Assembly (NCBI GenBank): GCA_016946835.1 | Contig: JACVTC010000012.1 | Location: forward strand, 839,501 to 903,500 | DNA length: 64,000 nt | DNA from: Neocallimastix lanati (nom. inval.) | Taxonomy: Eukaryota; Neocallimastigomycota; Neocallimastigomycetes; Neocallimastigales; Neocallimastigaceae | Reading direction: 5' to 3' | Shown: one piece after another, positions 23,042-44,180 of the stretch | Layout of the letters: the number at the start of each line of letters is the position of its first letter | Numbering within the stretch: position 1 is the first letter of the stretch | Notes under the pieces: generated by a model | What the model was told of the DNA's origin: nothing | Databases searched by the model: none | The model's input: the letters and a program-made list of their open reading frames with translations, nothing else | Position numbers and translations under genes: made by a program

Positions 23042-24145
23042 ATAAAATTTAATTAAAATGTTTATATCACATGTATCATATTATATTTATAATGGTTACC
23101 CATAAATAGGAAAATTTAAGTAGATTCAAATGAAATAATAAATAATTGAATAAATAAACAAATAATTAATTAATTAATTAGTTTAATAAATAAACAAATG
23201 AATAAATAAATAAAATAAATAGTTAAATTATTTAAAATTTGTTCTAAAAGTAGAAAATTTTTAACTTTTTAAATTGAATAAATAAAATATTAATTAAATA
23301 AATAAAATATTAATTAAATAAATAAAATATTAATTAAAAACTAAGTAAATGCTACTATAAAATAAATAAAAAATTGGGGATAATAATTATATAAAAAGTT
23401 TAATATTAAAAAAGAACTGGTTTCTTAAAATTATATTTTTATTATTATTGGTAGTAGTAGTAAAAAATGATATATAAATATACATAAATATTAATATATA
23501 TAAAAAACAAATAAAAAATAAAAAAAAAGGAATCATGAATTATAAATAATGTATATATATGAAGCGACATGGGATTAAAATAAAGAAATAAATTTTAAAT
23601 ACTTCAGAAATTATATATTTATTGTTATTATTATTATTGTTTCATTATTATATTATAATATATATGTAATTGAATTTTTTTTTTTTTTTTTTTTTAATTT
23701 GAAATTTCAATTTTATAATTATTAAGAAATTTTAAAATCTCATCTTTAAAATTACCTTTTAAAGATTCAAAATAATTATTATAATATTTATAATTGAATA
23801 TATTTATTTAATATATATATGACCATTAAATTTTTTTTTTTTTTTTTTTCATTAAAAAATGACATATATATAATTTCATAGGAGATTTCATTATAAAAAT
23901 TCAATATTTCATAGGAGATTTCATTATAAAAATTTCAATAAATATATCTATATAGTAAAAATTTAAACACTTTAAATATATAAAATATATACGAAAACAC
24001 TCTATTTAATAATAGTAATAATTCATTCAATATTTATAATATATTCAAAATTTTTATAATATATATTTTATTATATAAGTATATATATACATTTCATTAA
24101 AAAATTAGAGGTATAATTGAAGTAAATAAAAAAAAAAAAAACGAT
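20319..24145. other. Intergenic AT-rich stretch, ankyrin gene to 685-aa gene
   Basis: No gene is recognised. Contents are long A and T runs (for example 22070-22107), (AAT)n and (TTA)n tracts, a perfect 11-bp palindrome near 22337-22365, and a two-copy 33-bp direct repeat at about 23870-23937 in the likely promoter region of the next gene. The ankyrin and 685-aa genes are divergent and could both be regulated from here. Confidence 0.55.
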
Positions 24146-24621
24146 ATGAATACAAATTTCAATAGTGATAATTTTCTTTCTACCAATGGAATTATGAATG
24201 ATGAGCAACCTTTAGGAGCTAATAATACTATTGCTCTAAACGAAGCAATTCGCTCGTCTTTACTCGACCTGATTGAACAAAGAGAATGGACGACACTGGA
24301 ATACACTATGAAAAAACTTGGTTTGTCTTCCCTGAGCAGTCTTAACCATGACCATTTTGATATACTGATATATGCATTGGAACGTTGGGGAGGAAAAAAT
24401 ATAAAAAGGAAAGACAAAAAAGAAGAAGAAAAAGAAAATTTTTACTTTCAAGAACGAATTAAATACATATTAAATCACAGTTCCTACAAAACGCTAAATT
24501 ATGCCTTTTATGATTATCGTGAGAAAGGAAGTAATGAATCTTCTTCACCCTATCATCCTGAGATGATGGATACGGACACTATTTTAGGTGACCGTGATAA
24601 TATAGAACAAAGTTCTAATAC

Positions 24622-24675
<54 letters not shown>

Positions 24676-26203
24676 TAGTGATAATGAAAATGGTCTTCAT
24701 AGTAATAATAATGATAATGATTCTATCAGCAACAGCAACAATAACAATACCAGTCATATCATTTCATCATTATCATCACCTCAAATACAAACACCATTTA
24801 ATAATTCTCTCCATCACTTTGAAATGACCACAGAAATAAATCATATTACTACTACTACTACTACTACTCCAATTAATAATAATGATAATAATAATAATAA
24901 TTCTAGAAGTAGTGGTGATATGAGTAACACTTCAATCAGCGGTAGAAATAATAATATAAATATGCGTAATCATCATATTACAAGGAATTCATCATCAATT
25001 TACTACGGACTTTTCAAGGTCCCTATATTTACCTGTATTTTAATGGAAAATTATTCCATGGCTGACTTTTTATTAAATTATGGAAAAGAAACCTTAAAAC
25101 AAAGGCGAAGAAGGATTGATAACTATATCATCAATAGGAATGATAAATACAAATACAACCGTCATTATCTTCATTATGATGATAGCATGAATGAAAATGA
25201 GAAGGATCACCGTAATGAAAGACGACAACAACAACAAGATGATCTATGGATAAAATCCACCAAGACCGAAACGGAAGCAGCGCATATTGATTACTGTATT
25301 CCCGATTTTTATGTGATGTACTCCCAATTCAAAAAGGAGTATGACTTTGGAGATGTTATTCACTACTTGAAGCGGCTAGGTCGACTCACACCACGTCGGC
25401 TGCAGTATATTCTTAGTCGAAGATTTCCACTGGCCATGGTGAACACCTTCATTCTACATGATCTAGTTCTTTATTGCATTGAAGATGATCAGGAAGATCT
25501 CCATGATAATAGGCATATTCATGTTAATACTGATACTGATAGTAGTACTACATCTACATCTACATCTACATCTACATCACCGGCGGTTTTAAACCCGATA
25601 AAATCGTCATGGGAATATCGGGGATATCGAGAATGTCATCCACATCATCAAGATCAAGATCGGCTCTGTCTCTTAGAAGTTCTCTTCCGACATATCATTT
25701 TCGATACCAACTTTATCCTGACCTGTCTGCAGTATTATAAAAATGGACGTAGAAGTCATCCAGAGCATAAAAATACTAATAATGATAAAAGCAATATAAA
25801 TAGTAATAGTAATAACAATGATAATGGGAATAATAATCATGGGAATAATAATAATACTAATAATAATGGAAATATGAAAAGAGAAGGAGAAGGAAAAGGA
25901 GAAGGAGAAGTACAAAGAGGTCGTTGTGGTTGCAGTGGTGGTGGTGATTGCTGTAGAGCAGGTTTAAGCTTATCGACGCAGGAACTTGAGGATATGATTC
26001 GACGAGAGAAACGAAAAATTGAAGTGAAGGAAAGGATGTATGAGCAACTCTACCACCACTACCATCACCATCACCATCACCACCATTGCCATTGCCATTA
26101 CCATGGTCAGCAACATCAGGAGCTGGTGAAGCTACTTCTTCAGTATGACGGAAGTGAGCGAGAAGAACTTCTCCAACGAAAACGCAAATATTTAATTATA
26201 TAA
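24146..26203 (+). CDS. Asn/His-rich protein of unknown function, 685 aa
   Basis: An uninterrupted frame from an ATG preceded by an A-rich leader. Ordered segments alternate with low complexity. Residues about 25-120 form a helical domain (NEAIRSSLLDLIEQREWTTL) and 160-280 are Asn-rich. Residues 288-320 resemble a degenerate ankyrin-like unit (MENYSMADFLLNYG). Residues 385-440 carry DFGDVIHYLKRLGRLTPRRL, and about 505-535 another helix pair. A second Asn/Gly tract and a Cys/Gly patch follow, then a His cluster (about 635-650) and a final VKLLLQYDG. Spacing and tone resemble the N-terminal domain of the ankyrin protein at 19.2 kb, so it may be a diverged member of that superfamily. That is inference. 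No enzyme motif, signal peptide or membrane segment is seen. Confidence 0.75.
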
Positions 26204-26438
26204 ATTTTTTAGATGAAGTAAACTTTAAAGTTTTTAATTTTTAATCGTATCTTACTTAATTTAATTTAATTTTAATTTTAATTTAATTTTAATCTAATCT
26301 ACTTTTATTTTTTTTATGTTTTTTTTTTTTTTTAATTTTTTTTTTTATTTTGTAAAAATTTTTTTTTTGTAATTTTTTTTTTTTGTAATTTTTATATAGT
26401 TATTTACGTTGATTCTTTTCTTATTATTTTTTTTTTTT

Positions 26439-26484
<46 letters not shown>

Positions 26485-26899
26485 TAATTATAAAATTAAT
26501 ATAATTATACATACTAAGAGTCTTAATCTCTAGTTTAACTATAGCCAAAGTTTTAATACAAAATAAAAAAAAAAAAAAAAAAAAAACTTTAAAAGAAAAT
26601 TTTATAATCTTTCTTATTATTATCTAATTAAATAAATATCTATAATCTATGTATATATATTTAATCTACATATGTGACCTATAAAACAATAAAATAAAAT
26701 AAAATAAAATAATGATTAAAAATAATAGAATTAAATTTTTTTTTTTTTATTTTTAAATAAATATTAAAAAAATAAATAAATAAATAAATTAATAGATATT
26801 AAATATGATTAAATATTTTAATTTTTTATTTTTTTTTTTTACAATTATCGTTATATAATTAAATTCTAAGTAATGGTTAAACAATATAAAAAAAAAATA

Positions 26900-27540
26900 G
26901 AATAGGGTGGTTAGGGTTAAGGTCTCCCCTTATAATATATATAATCAATATATATTATTATTAGAAAAGATACTGAACTCAAATGGTGGGGAGTGTTGCA
27001 CTCTTATACTGTAATAATATTTAAGAGAGAATTCACTTGGCATTGCATTTGGGTATTTGATTTCATGTATCCATGTATCCATGTAGATATATATATATAT
27101 AGATAGATAGATAATTAGATTCTACTTGTGAATTGTACCTATCTCTTTTATCTATCTATTCCTCTAAATTGCCATCTTTCTGACATTTATGCCTTTTGCC
27201 ATATTGGGGAGTTAGTACTAAGCAAAGTACGAATTTTGTGGGTTAGGTTATATTGGTCTGGTCATTTTGTTTTGGCTTCAAACGGGGATGAAGTTAACAG
27301 AATAGAAACCAGAAACAGGCGAAGCCTACCGAGAGAGAAAAAAAACAGTACATAAAAAAAAACAGTATATAGAAGAAAAAAAAATACATAAAAAAGAAAA
27401 AATATATATATATATATATGTATATTAAAAAAAAAAAAAAAAAAAAATTTTTTTATAAAAACATAACCCTTTATATACCAGCACCTCCTAACCTAACCAT
27501 AGTTCAATGCAACACTCACATGCATCACATGATTTTAGGT
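26900..27540. other. Less AT-rich island of unknown nature
   Basis: This stretch has visibly more G+C than its surroundings. A 75-codon frame (27128-27355, ending SLPREKKNST) lies inside, with codon use less extreme than the repeats, but I do not recognise the product. Short inverted pairs bracket it: GAGTGTTGCA at 26991 with TGCAACACTC at 27508, and GGTTAGGTTA at 27241 with TAACCTAACC at 27489. It could be a small mobile element remnant, a gene fragment or a non-coding RNA. Confidence 0.3.
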
Positions 27541-27568
27541 AAAAAAAAACAACTTTTTATTTATTTTT

Positions 27569-27726
<158 letters not shown>

Positions 27727-27980
27727 TAACCTAATAATTTTTAATTTTTTTTTTTTTTTTTTTTTTATTATTATTATTTATTATTATTATTATTGTTATT
27801 ATTTTTTTTTTAATTTTAAACAAGAAATCACTGGCTTAATTTTTGTAAAAACAAAAAAAGAAAAAAGAAAAAGCTTAACTTTATTTCTAATTTTTATTTT
27901 TATTTTTTATAATAATAATCGTACTAATAAGAAAATAAAAAAAAAAAAAAAAACTTAGCTTTATTTCTAATTTCAATTTT

Positions 27981-28055
<75 letters not shown>

Positions 28056-28131
28056 CATAATAATAATAATAAAAAATATATATATGTATATATAGAAATA
28101 TAAAAATATTAACTTTAATAATAATAATATG

Positions 28132-28163
<32 letters not shown>

Positions 28164-29169
28164 GTTTTAATTAACTTTAAAAATATATAAATAAATTAAA
28201 TAAATATATATATATAAATTAAAACAAAAATAAAATAATTATTTATTATATATATATATATATAAAAGGTATAGATATAAAAAAAAACTTTATTTAATAA
28301 TATCAATAATAATTAATTATTGATTATTTGATATTTTTTGTATATTTGTATTTTGCCTATAGAATAAAAAAAAAAAAAAATTAAAAAAAATTAAAAAAAG
28401 AAAAAAAAAGTAAATATATGTATATATATAAAAGCTAATGAATACAAAAAAAAAAAAAGGCTTCAACTGAATAAATGATTATACAATATATCTAATATAT
28501 ATAGAAATATTTAAATAGAAATATTAAAAAAAAAAAAAACAAAAAAAAAAAAAAAAAAAAACATATATAAAATAATAAAAAAGGAAATAATAAAAATAAA
28601 AAAAAAACTTTAATAATAATAATAATAATAATAATAATATATATAATTTTACCAAATATATTGAAATTAATAATAATAATAAAAAAAAAATAAAAATAAA
28701 TGAATAGAATGCTTCGATTTAGATTATATAAAAAAAAAAACAATTTTTTTTTTAATAATATTTTTTTAATAAAAATAATTGAAAAAGTTTTATTTATTTA
28801 TATTATTTATATTTATATTTATTTGTGTATTTATAGTTAACTTTTATTTTATTTATATATATATTAATGATGATTTTTTTTTTATATAATGAAAATAGAT
28901 ATATATATATTATATATATTTTTTTGTAAAATATGTAAATGTAAATGTAAATGAAAATGAAGAAAAACAAATATTTAAAAATTATTTATAAAAGATAGAA
29001 AAATATTAAAAGAAAAAATAAAATTGAATATCGTATATATATATATATATATATATAAAATTGAAAAAAAAACAAAAAACAAAAAATTTATAAAAAGTTA
29101 TAATTATAATAATAATCATTTACAAAAATAAATATATTTTTGATTATATTTCATTCTAAAATAATAATG

Positions 29170-29203
<34 letters not shown>

Positions 29204-29301
29204 AAACAAAAATAATAAAAGTAATAATAATAAAATTTATATATATATAAAATATTAATTTTTTTTTTTCCTTTTTGTTGGTTTATTTTCGATTTAACAT
29301 T

Positions 29302-34917
<5,616 letters not shown>

Positions 34918-35948
34918 TTAAAAAATTTAATTATTAAATAAAAACTACTATTATTTTAAAGTTTTCTATTGGATATACTTAATATACTTAAATTTTGTTT
35001 AAATACAAAAAAAGATCGTTTATATATATAGATATATTTTTTTCCTCTATGTTAAACAATATTCTAAACTTTTTATTTTTTCTTAAATATTTTACTCAAA
35101 AAAAAAAAAAAATATTAAAAGAGTTATTGAGATATTATATACATGATATTTGCCCAAGTCGTATTGATTTTATTTTATAAAGTGAGCTTTTGAAATAAAT
35201 TGAATATTAATGAAAAAAAAAAAAAAACGTAAAAAAATAAGAAGGCAAATAAGTTATACTCTTTACTTTTTTTAGTGTTGTAAATTTTAGGATATATATG
35301 TAATATTATATGTATCTATTTTTTTTTTCTTATCAAAAGAATTTTATAATATTAAATTAGTTATATAGGATAGTATAAAAAATTTTTTTTTTGTATTATG
35401 TATATAATTAAAATGTTCTTTTTTTTTCTATTTACTAATTTAAATAATGTATATACTTTTTTTTTTTTTTTTTTACTTTTATTAATAAATAATTCTAAAT
35501 AAATTAAAAACGTTTTAATAAAAAAAAAAAAAAAAAGAAATTATTTTCTTTAAAACATTTTAAATCTTTATTTTTTCTTTTTTTAAGTATATTTATAAAA
35601 AAATGAAAAAAAAAAAAATAGGCAATAAAGAGAGAAAAAAAAAAGTTTATATATGAAAAATTTTTTAATAAAAAAAAATATAATTAAAAAAATTAAAAAA
35701 ATATTAAAAAAAAAAATAAAATAAAAATATTTCTATAATAATTTATTATTTATGATTATATTTTTTTTTTAATCTAAAGAATTTTTATGTTAAGAATATT
35801 AAATAAATCAATGAATGAATATTAACTAATTAAATAAATCAATATTAAATATTAAATATTAAAATAATGAAATATAAAAATTTTTAATTTTTTATATGAA
35901 TTTTTTTTTTTATTGTTTTCATAACATTTTAATCTAATTTGTTTAAAA

Positions 35949-35979
<31 letters not shown>

Positions 35980-36835
35980 TAAAAATAATTATTATTATTA
36001 TTTATTTATTTATTTATTTCTATTTCATTGTATTTTTATTTATTATAAAATTTAAATTAATTAAAAAAAATTTTTTTTTTAATAATACTAATTATATTAA
36101 ATAAAAAATAAAAAATAAAATAATAATAAAAAATTATATTTATATATATATATTAAACCTATTAATCTAAATTAAAATTATATATAAAATAAAAATAAAT
36201 ACATCATCATTTATTATCTAATCCTGATAATATTATCATAAATACTAATTAATCTTAACTCTTAAATAAATAAATATTAAATAAATAAATAAATAATAAA
36301 AATTTTCCCCATTTTTTAAAGTGATTGAAAAAAACATTATAAATTAAAATTTTGGCAAATGTAAATGAATACATACATAGAAATTAGATAAATTTCTGTG
36401 ATAACCATTGTTGAACAATGGCAAATTCAATGAATGCAATACTATCACTTAATAAATTTCAAGTTTCAAATAAAAAAAAGTTTAAATATTAATAAAAAGA
36501 AAAAAAATTGGCAATCAAAGACCATATATATAATAAATAATAATAATACAAAATAATACAAAATAATACAAAATAATACAAAATAATAATAAGAACAAAA
36601 CAAAATAAAAACAAAACAAAATAAAATAAAAACAAAACAAAATAAAATAAAAACAAAATACATAAATAAAAAAAAAAGAACATTTAGAATAAATTAATTA
36701 TTATTAATATTTGTATTTATTTATATTTATTTATAATAATTTATATAATAATCAATTTTAATAATTATAAATTTTTTATAGATATAATTTTTTCCTTTTT
36801 TTTTTCCTTTTTTTTTTGTATTTAATATTTAATTT

Positions 36836-36922
36836 TTAGTACTCATTATTAATAACAGTATTAATAAGAGCATTGAACTCTCCTATAGAGATAATGTCAC
36901 CATGAATTCCAGTCTTATTTTT

Positions 36923-36925
<3 letters not shown>
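36836..36925 (-). other. Possible coding remnant or terminal exon
   Basis: On the minus strand about 28 codons (KTGIHGDIISIGEFNALINT and a few more) end at a stop codon at 36836. The composition looks protein-like and unlike the surrounding repeats. It is preceded by a long poly-T tract (36921-36956 in plus), so no longer frame can be followed. I do not recognise the family. It may be a pseudogene fragment or a final exon. Confidence 0.25.
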
Positions 36926-36959
<34 letters not shown>

Positions 36960-39900
36960 AATATCATTCTAGGAAATCACCAGTTTATTAGGTCTTATTT
37001 ATTTATTTATTTAGTTTTAATCATTTTAATAATTTATTTATGAATATGATGTTTATTTATTTATTTATTTTATATTATTTATTTATTTTATATTATTTTC
37101 ATTATTTTTACTGTATTATTTTTTTTTTCTGTTTTCTGCTTTCTGTTTATTTACTTATTCATTTATTTCCTTTCTTCCTTTCATCTTGAATACTATATAA
37201 AAATTGTTGCCAACTGTTATAACAATGATATTAACGATTGGCATCATGGATAGAAATTTATTTATTTTTCATCTCATTTATTTATATAGTTATTTCTTTA
37301 TTATAAAAGAAAATCATTCATTGATTTAATGATTTCCATTGACTAGATGATAATTAATTTATGAATCTATAAATTATATATATTCTAGATAGATTATGAC
37401 TAGATTAATTTATATATATTGTGTATATATTTTATTTATTTATAATGATTTTTATTTATTTACTTTTTTAAAGATTATCTTTTAAAAAGTAGATGTTCAT
37501 TATAGAATATTCTAAAGTTCTATTCATAAGAAATAAAAATATAAATATAAAACATAAATATAAAACATTAAGTATAAATAATATATATAAATAATATATA
37601 GCTAATATATAAACAATATATATGATGTATAAATGATATATCTATATATATTCGAATTTCCTTTTTTGTCATTCGATTTGTCATTTTCCATTTCTTTTTA
37701 TTTATTATATTTATTTATATATTTATTTAATTATTTTATTAATTAATTAATTATTTAGTTTTTTATATTAAAAGATATTTATATATAAAATAAAAAAAAA
37801 AAATTAACACCTGACCTGACCTGATTATTGACTGTCAAAGTTTCCTTAAAAATCTAATTATAATTAGAATATAAAAAAAAAATATATATATTTATATTTT
37901 TTGTAATTTCTTATTATTTATTGAATTATTACTTTTTTATTAATTTTGTACTACCATCTCATTAATTTTATTTTTTTTTTTTTAAATTAATGAATAGAAT
38001 GTTTTTTTTTTTTATATTTAATTTTTTTTAATTTTTTTTTATTATTAAATTTATTAATGATTTAAATTTATTTGTTATTATTTAATTAATTTATAATTTA
38101 TTATTATTATTCATCTAAACATTTATTACTATTTATTTAATCATGATGATTATTCATTTATTAATGATTACTATTTAAATTTTATTTAATATTATTTTAT
38201 TTTATTTTGTATTTTTTGTATTTCAATTCTTTTCTAAATTAATATATATTTATTTTTTTTTAATGTTTTAAATTTTCATTAAAAAAAAATAATAAATTAA
38301 AAAATTTATAAATAGCTTATATATAATCAATAATAAATTTCATTTAATTGATTATATTTTAATTTTATATTATTTTATATTAATATTTAAAGTTTATATA
38401 AAAATATTTTATTTAAATAATATATTAAATTAAAATTTATTTTATTTTAAACTTTTTATTTTTTATATCTAATTTTAATTTTAATTTTTATTTTTTATTT
38501 TTAATTTATAGTTTTAATTTTTAATTATTTTAAAATTTAATTTTTTTTATCTATTTCAATTCTAATAAATGTTAAAATAACAATACAATAATCCTACTAT
38601 ATATTACTAATATACTTCAAATGAATTGAAAATGAGGGCAAAAAAATACAAAATAAAAACTTTAAAAACTTTTTTGGTTGGAACAAAAAATAAATTAAGA
38701 TTTGTACAACATCTAAAGTTTTTTGGTGCTTAGATAAATTAAATTCGTAATCGTTTAATTTAACAAAGATTTCTATTCATTTAACTAAATTAATATAATA
38801 ACCAATATATTAACAATAGAAAATAGTTTACAATTCAAATTATTTTTTTTTATACTAGGTTAATCAAACTTTAATATAAAATAAGGTTTTTCAACATAAA
38901 TGATATGAAATTAAAAATTTTACAAAAAATACACATATAAAAAAAAAAGATTTTAATATTTAATATATAATTAATAAAATAATATATAATATATATTAAA
39001 TATTATCATAAATTAAATATTTTTTATTAAATATTAAATATTATTTGTTATTTTAACTCCAATTTTTTTTTTTAAAAATATTAATATATTTAAAAAAACA
39101 TAAAATAAAATTAATTAAATAAAATTAAATATTAAAAAAAATTAAATATAAAAAAAAATGATATGATTTTTTTTAAAAAAAAAATAAATTTGTCGTTTAT
39201 TTTAAAATTTATTAAATTCACTTTATTTGAATTTAATATATTAAAATTTAATTTATTTATAATTTACTCCAATTTATGGAGATAGTTATGTTGTCTATTT
39301 TTTTTTATTTTTATTATTTTTATTATTTCAATTATATCTATTATTTCTTTATTATTTTTATTAATTATTTAAAAGTTACATCATCTTTTTAGTTTTAATT
39401 ATACCAACTTATGGTGGTGAAATTTTATATTGTCTTACTATAATAATAATTAATTACAATATATAAATAAAATATATTGCTTGAACTTTATCCTTAATCA
39501 AAAAAGAAAAAATTTTCCAAACAATAGATGTTCTATTATCCAATATATATTAGAATCTATTTTAATATAGGTATATTTAAATTTCAAACATATTATGTAT
39601 TGTTAATTAATACTAATTTATTTGTGATGCGTTATTGATTTATTTAATTATATATTAATAATATATTCTAATATATAAATATACATATATAATTGTGCAA
39701 AGTTTAAAAAGAAATAAAAAGAGATGTTGATGAATATTTATTTAATTTAAATAAATAATATATTGTATAATATATTAAATAGTAGAGTATACAATATAAT
39801 CAATAATATATTAAAATATAAATAAAATCCATCTACTTTTAAAAAAAAATAAAAATAAAACTTTAAAATTTTATTTTTTTTTATTTATTTATATTATTAA

Positions 39901-40991
39901 TTATGATGATTAGTATTAATTTCATCAAAAAATTTATTATTTTTATTTTATATTTATTATATTATTTTATTAGTAATTAAAAAATTTAAAGTTATCAAAA
40001 AATGAGTAGAACCAATAGAATTAAAAGTTGAACCATCTCATCTATAATAAAAACAATAACACAAAAAAAAGCGTGACTTTTATCTATCTATTAAAAAATA
40101 AAAAAAAAGAGATTTATTCTTTAAATATAATAAATATAATAAATAAATAAATGAATAAATAAATAATAAAATAAATAATTTAATTAATTAAAGGAAAAAA
40201 AAGAAATGAGGGGAATATTTATAAATTTAAATAAATAATAGAATGGATAAGTCAATAAATAAATAAATAAATAAAAGTTTTTATTTTTTATTTTATTTTT
40301 GGGGTTGATGTATAAAGCTTATATAATATATTGGAATATATAATAATATATTATTATTAGTATTATAATTATTTAATATTATTTCTGCATTTTACTATTA
40401 TATGATTTAATGATTTAATTATTTATAGTATATTATTCATATTTATATATATATATATTTAAATATTTATTATTCATATATTTATATATATATATTTAAA
40501 TAGTTATTATTCATATATTTATATATATATATTTAAATATTTATTATTAATATGCTTGTTATTTATATATTTATATATATAAATTTTATTTTTTTATTTA
40601 TATAACTCTATAGTTATATATTTATTATTTATAATGCATCATTTATTATGTATTCTAAAGCATTAATAGGTATTATGGATTAGTCATTGATAACAAAAGA
40701 AGAAAAAGTAAATAGAAATGGGTTGAGTCATCGATTACAAAGTTGATGGAACAATAATTATAAAAATTTGTAAAAGTGTGGATGAAAAAGTCTTTTTTTA
40801 TTTATAGTTAATTGGATTAATAAAAAAAAAAGGAAATCATTCAAATTCATTCATTAAATGAATGAATAAATAAATAGTCAATTAAATAAATAATTGATGA
40901 GACAACCATGAAGAACCTAAAGCACCACTAAATAGAATGAATGGGAAAGAAATAAAAAAAAAATAAATATATTCATTTATTAATAAAAATA

Positions 40992-41038
<47 letters not shown>

Positions 41039-41420
41039 ATCTTGAGTAAGGAAAATGAAGAATTGAACTTTTTCTTTTATTTACTTCATTTTTATTATTT
41101 TATTTCTTTTCTTCTCTTTATATAAATATAATTACAAGGGAATACTACTGTAATTACTAATAGTCATTATATTTATTATTTAATTATTTACTTATTTATT
41201 ATTTAATTATTTATTATTCAATTATTATTTATGAATTAATTCCCCCAACTCTATGCCATGAAATTTTTATGATCATCTTTTTTTTTTTTTTTTTTTATTG
41301 TATTACTTTATTAATTATTGTGTAATGTTTAAATATAAATTGATAGGTGTAATGGATGTCAATGAAGATTACTTATTTATTCATGCCTATCATCATCATC
41401 ATTATCATTCCTGTTATGAT

Positions 41421-41878
41421 TATTTATGATGATGATCATCATTATCACTTCTATTATGATTATTTATGATGATGATCATCATTATCACTTCTATTATGAT
41501 TATTTATGATGATGATCATCATTATCACTTCTATTATGATTATTTATGATGATGATCATCATTATCACTTCTATTATGATTATTTATGATGATGATCATC
41601 ATTATCACTTCTATTATGATTATTTACTAACATCATCATCATCATTATCACTTCTATTATGATTATTTACTAACATCATCATCATCATTATCACTTCTAT
41701 TATGATTATTTACTAACATCATCATCATCATTATCACTTCTATTATGATTATTTACTAACATCATCATCATCATTATCACTTCTATTATGATTATTTACT
41801 AACATCATCATCATCATTATCACTTCTATTATGATTATTTACTAACATCATCATCATCATTATCACTTCTATTATGAT
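41421..41878. repeat. Two-phase minisatellite: 40-bp x5 then 43-bp x6
   Basis: Both units share the core ATCATTATCACTTCTATTAT followed by GATTATTTA. In the first five copies the spacer is TGATGATGATC, which makes a palindrome with the following ATCAT. In the last six it is CTAACATCATCATC. The switch occurs at about 41620, and copies within each block are nearly identical. Confidence 0.92.
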
Positions 41879-43611
41879 TATTTATGTCTTTATCACTTAA
41901 TGATGATGATGATGTTGATAATACTAATTAATATTTATAAATAGTTAATAATTACTAGTAATTAATCAATAATTGAATAATAAGAAATAAATAATTGAAT
42001 AATTGAATAATATATAATAAAAAGAGTATTTATTAATAAATAATAAATAATTGAATAATTAAATAATAAATAATTGAATAATTAAATAGATAATTATTAT
42101 TTGTATTTATTTTCCATTAATTGGTATCACTTTTAACATTATTTGATGATGATTATTTAATATAAAAAAAAATTAATATCGAATTTATTCCATTTATTAA
42201 TTTATTAATTAATTAATAGTTAATCTTTTCTTTATTAATGATAATGCATTAATATTTATTGGATTATTCATTCATACTTATGTTTTTTTTTTTTTTTTTT
42301 ATTTTATTATTTATTATTTATTATTATATTTATTATTATTAATAATAAATATTATCTTTAGTATTTATCATTATTATTAATAATCTTTAACTATTTATTT
42401 ATTTATTTGTTGATTGTCATTATAATATTCAATATTCAACATTAATTATTAATAATTATAATTTATTATTCAATATTCAACATTAATTATTAATAATTTT
42501 AATTTATTATTCAATATTTATTATTTATTATTTATTATTTATTAATTATTAATTATTAATTATTAATTATTATTTATTTATTATTTATTATGCATATGTA
42601 TTATTAATATTTATTTTATTATATTTATTATTTATTATTTAATTATTTAATATATTATTTTTTACTTTATTTCTATTTTTAGAAAGTATTTCTATCATAA
42701 TTAAAAAAAACAAAAACAAAAATAAAATTAAAAAAATTTAAAATGTTTTGAAATGAATAAAAAATTTAAATTAAATGAAAATGGAATAAATTAATTAAAT
42801 AGAAATAATATTATTAATATATTATGTAATAAATAGAAATAATATTATAAATAACTTAACAATATATTACATAATAAATAGAAATAGTATTGCGATTATA
42901 CATAGCTATATATTAACTGTAGGTTGAGACATAAAGAAATGAAGAGTGAAAAAAGAAAAGAAATGGAAAATATCCCTTTATTTCTCATTTATTTAATTTT
43001 ATATTTATATATTTATTTAATTTTATATTTATTTATTTATTTAACTATATATATTTATTTAAATATTTTAATTTAATTCGATTTATTTATCTATTTATAC
43101 ACTATAACTATATTTTTATTTAATTTATTTATTTTTCTATTCTTTTTATTCTATGTTTAATGATTTTAGCCTAGGATTGTTGGAACCACTTTTTTTTTTT
43201 TTAATTTTTATTTATTATCATAAATAATTAAAAAATTTATATAATAATAAATAAATAATAAATAAATAAATAAATATTAATAGTCTACAAGTAAATAAAT
43301 AAATAAATATTTATGTTTATAAATAAATAGTTATTAATCTCATCTAAATTTTTATTGATCTTCAATATAATTTTTAATTAATATAATTTAAAATTATTTA
43401 ATTATCCATTTAATATTTAATTATCTATTTAATATTTAATTATATATTTAAATATTTAATATATTAATATTTTTAAATTTTTTTATTTTATATTTCTAAA
43501 TTTATCCAAAAGAATTTTTTTTAAATTATCATATGCGTTTTTGTTAAGTAAATAAATTAAAAGAGTTGAAAAAATTAAAAATTTTTTTTAAATAATAGAA
43601 ATTAAAAAATT

Positions 43612-44180
43612 TATTAATAAATAATAATAAAAAGAGTATTTATTAATAAATAATAAATAATAAATAATAAATAATAAATAATAAATAATAAATAATTAAA
43701 TAATTAAATAATTAAATAATAAATAATAAATAATAAATAATAATAAATAATTAAATAATTGAATAATAAATAATAAATAATAAATAATAAATAATAAATA
43801 ATAAATAATAAATAATAAATAATTGAATAATAAATAATAAATAATAAATAATAAATATTAATAAATAATAATTGAATAATAAATAATAAATAATAAATAA
43901 TAAATAATAAATAATAAATAATAAATAATAAATAATAATAAAAGAGTATTTATTAATAATAAATAATAAATAATAAATAATTGAATAATAAATAATAAAT
44001 AATAAATAATAAATAATAAATAATAAATAATAAATAATAAATAATAAATAATAAATAATAAATAATAAATAATAAATAATAAATAATAAATAATTGAATA
44101 ATAAATAATAAATAATAAATAATAAATATTAATAAATAATAATTGAATAATAAATAATAAATAATAAATAATAAATATTG
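43612..44180. repeat. AATAAAT heptamer array with GAGTATTTATTAATAA modules
   Basis: Mostly 7-bp AATAAAT repeats with TTGAATAAT interruptions. Copies of AAAAGAGTATTTATTAATAA lie near 43629 and 43940. The same module occurs near 42018 and at 51.7-51.95 kb. Confidence 0.85.

Noticed and set aside
26911-26930. TTAGGGTTAAGG, telomere-like
   Set aside because: Only one TTAGGG unit, no array, and internal to the contig.
41421-44180. CRISPR-like regular repeats
   Set aside because: Continuous tandem minisatellites without unique spacers, in a eukaryotic context.
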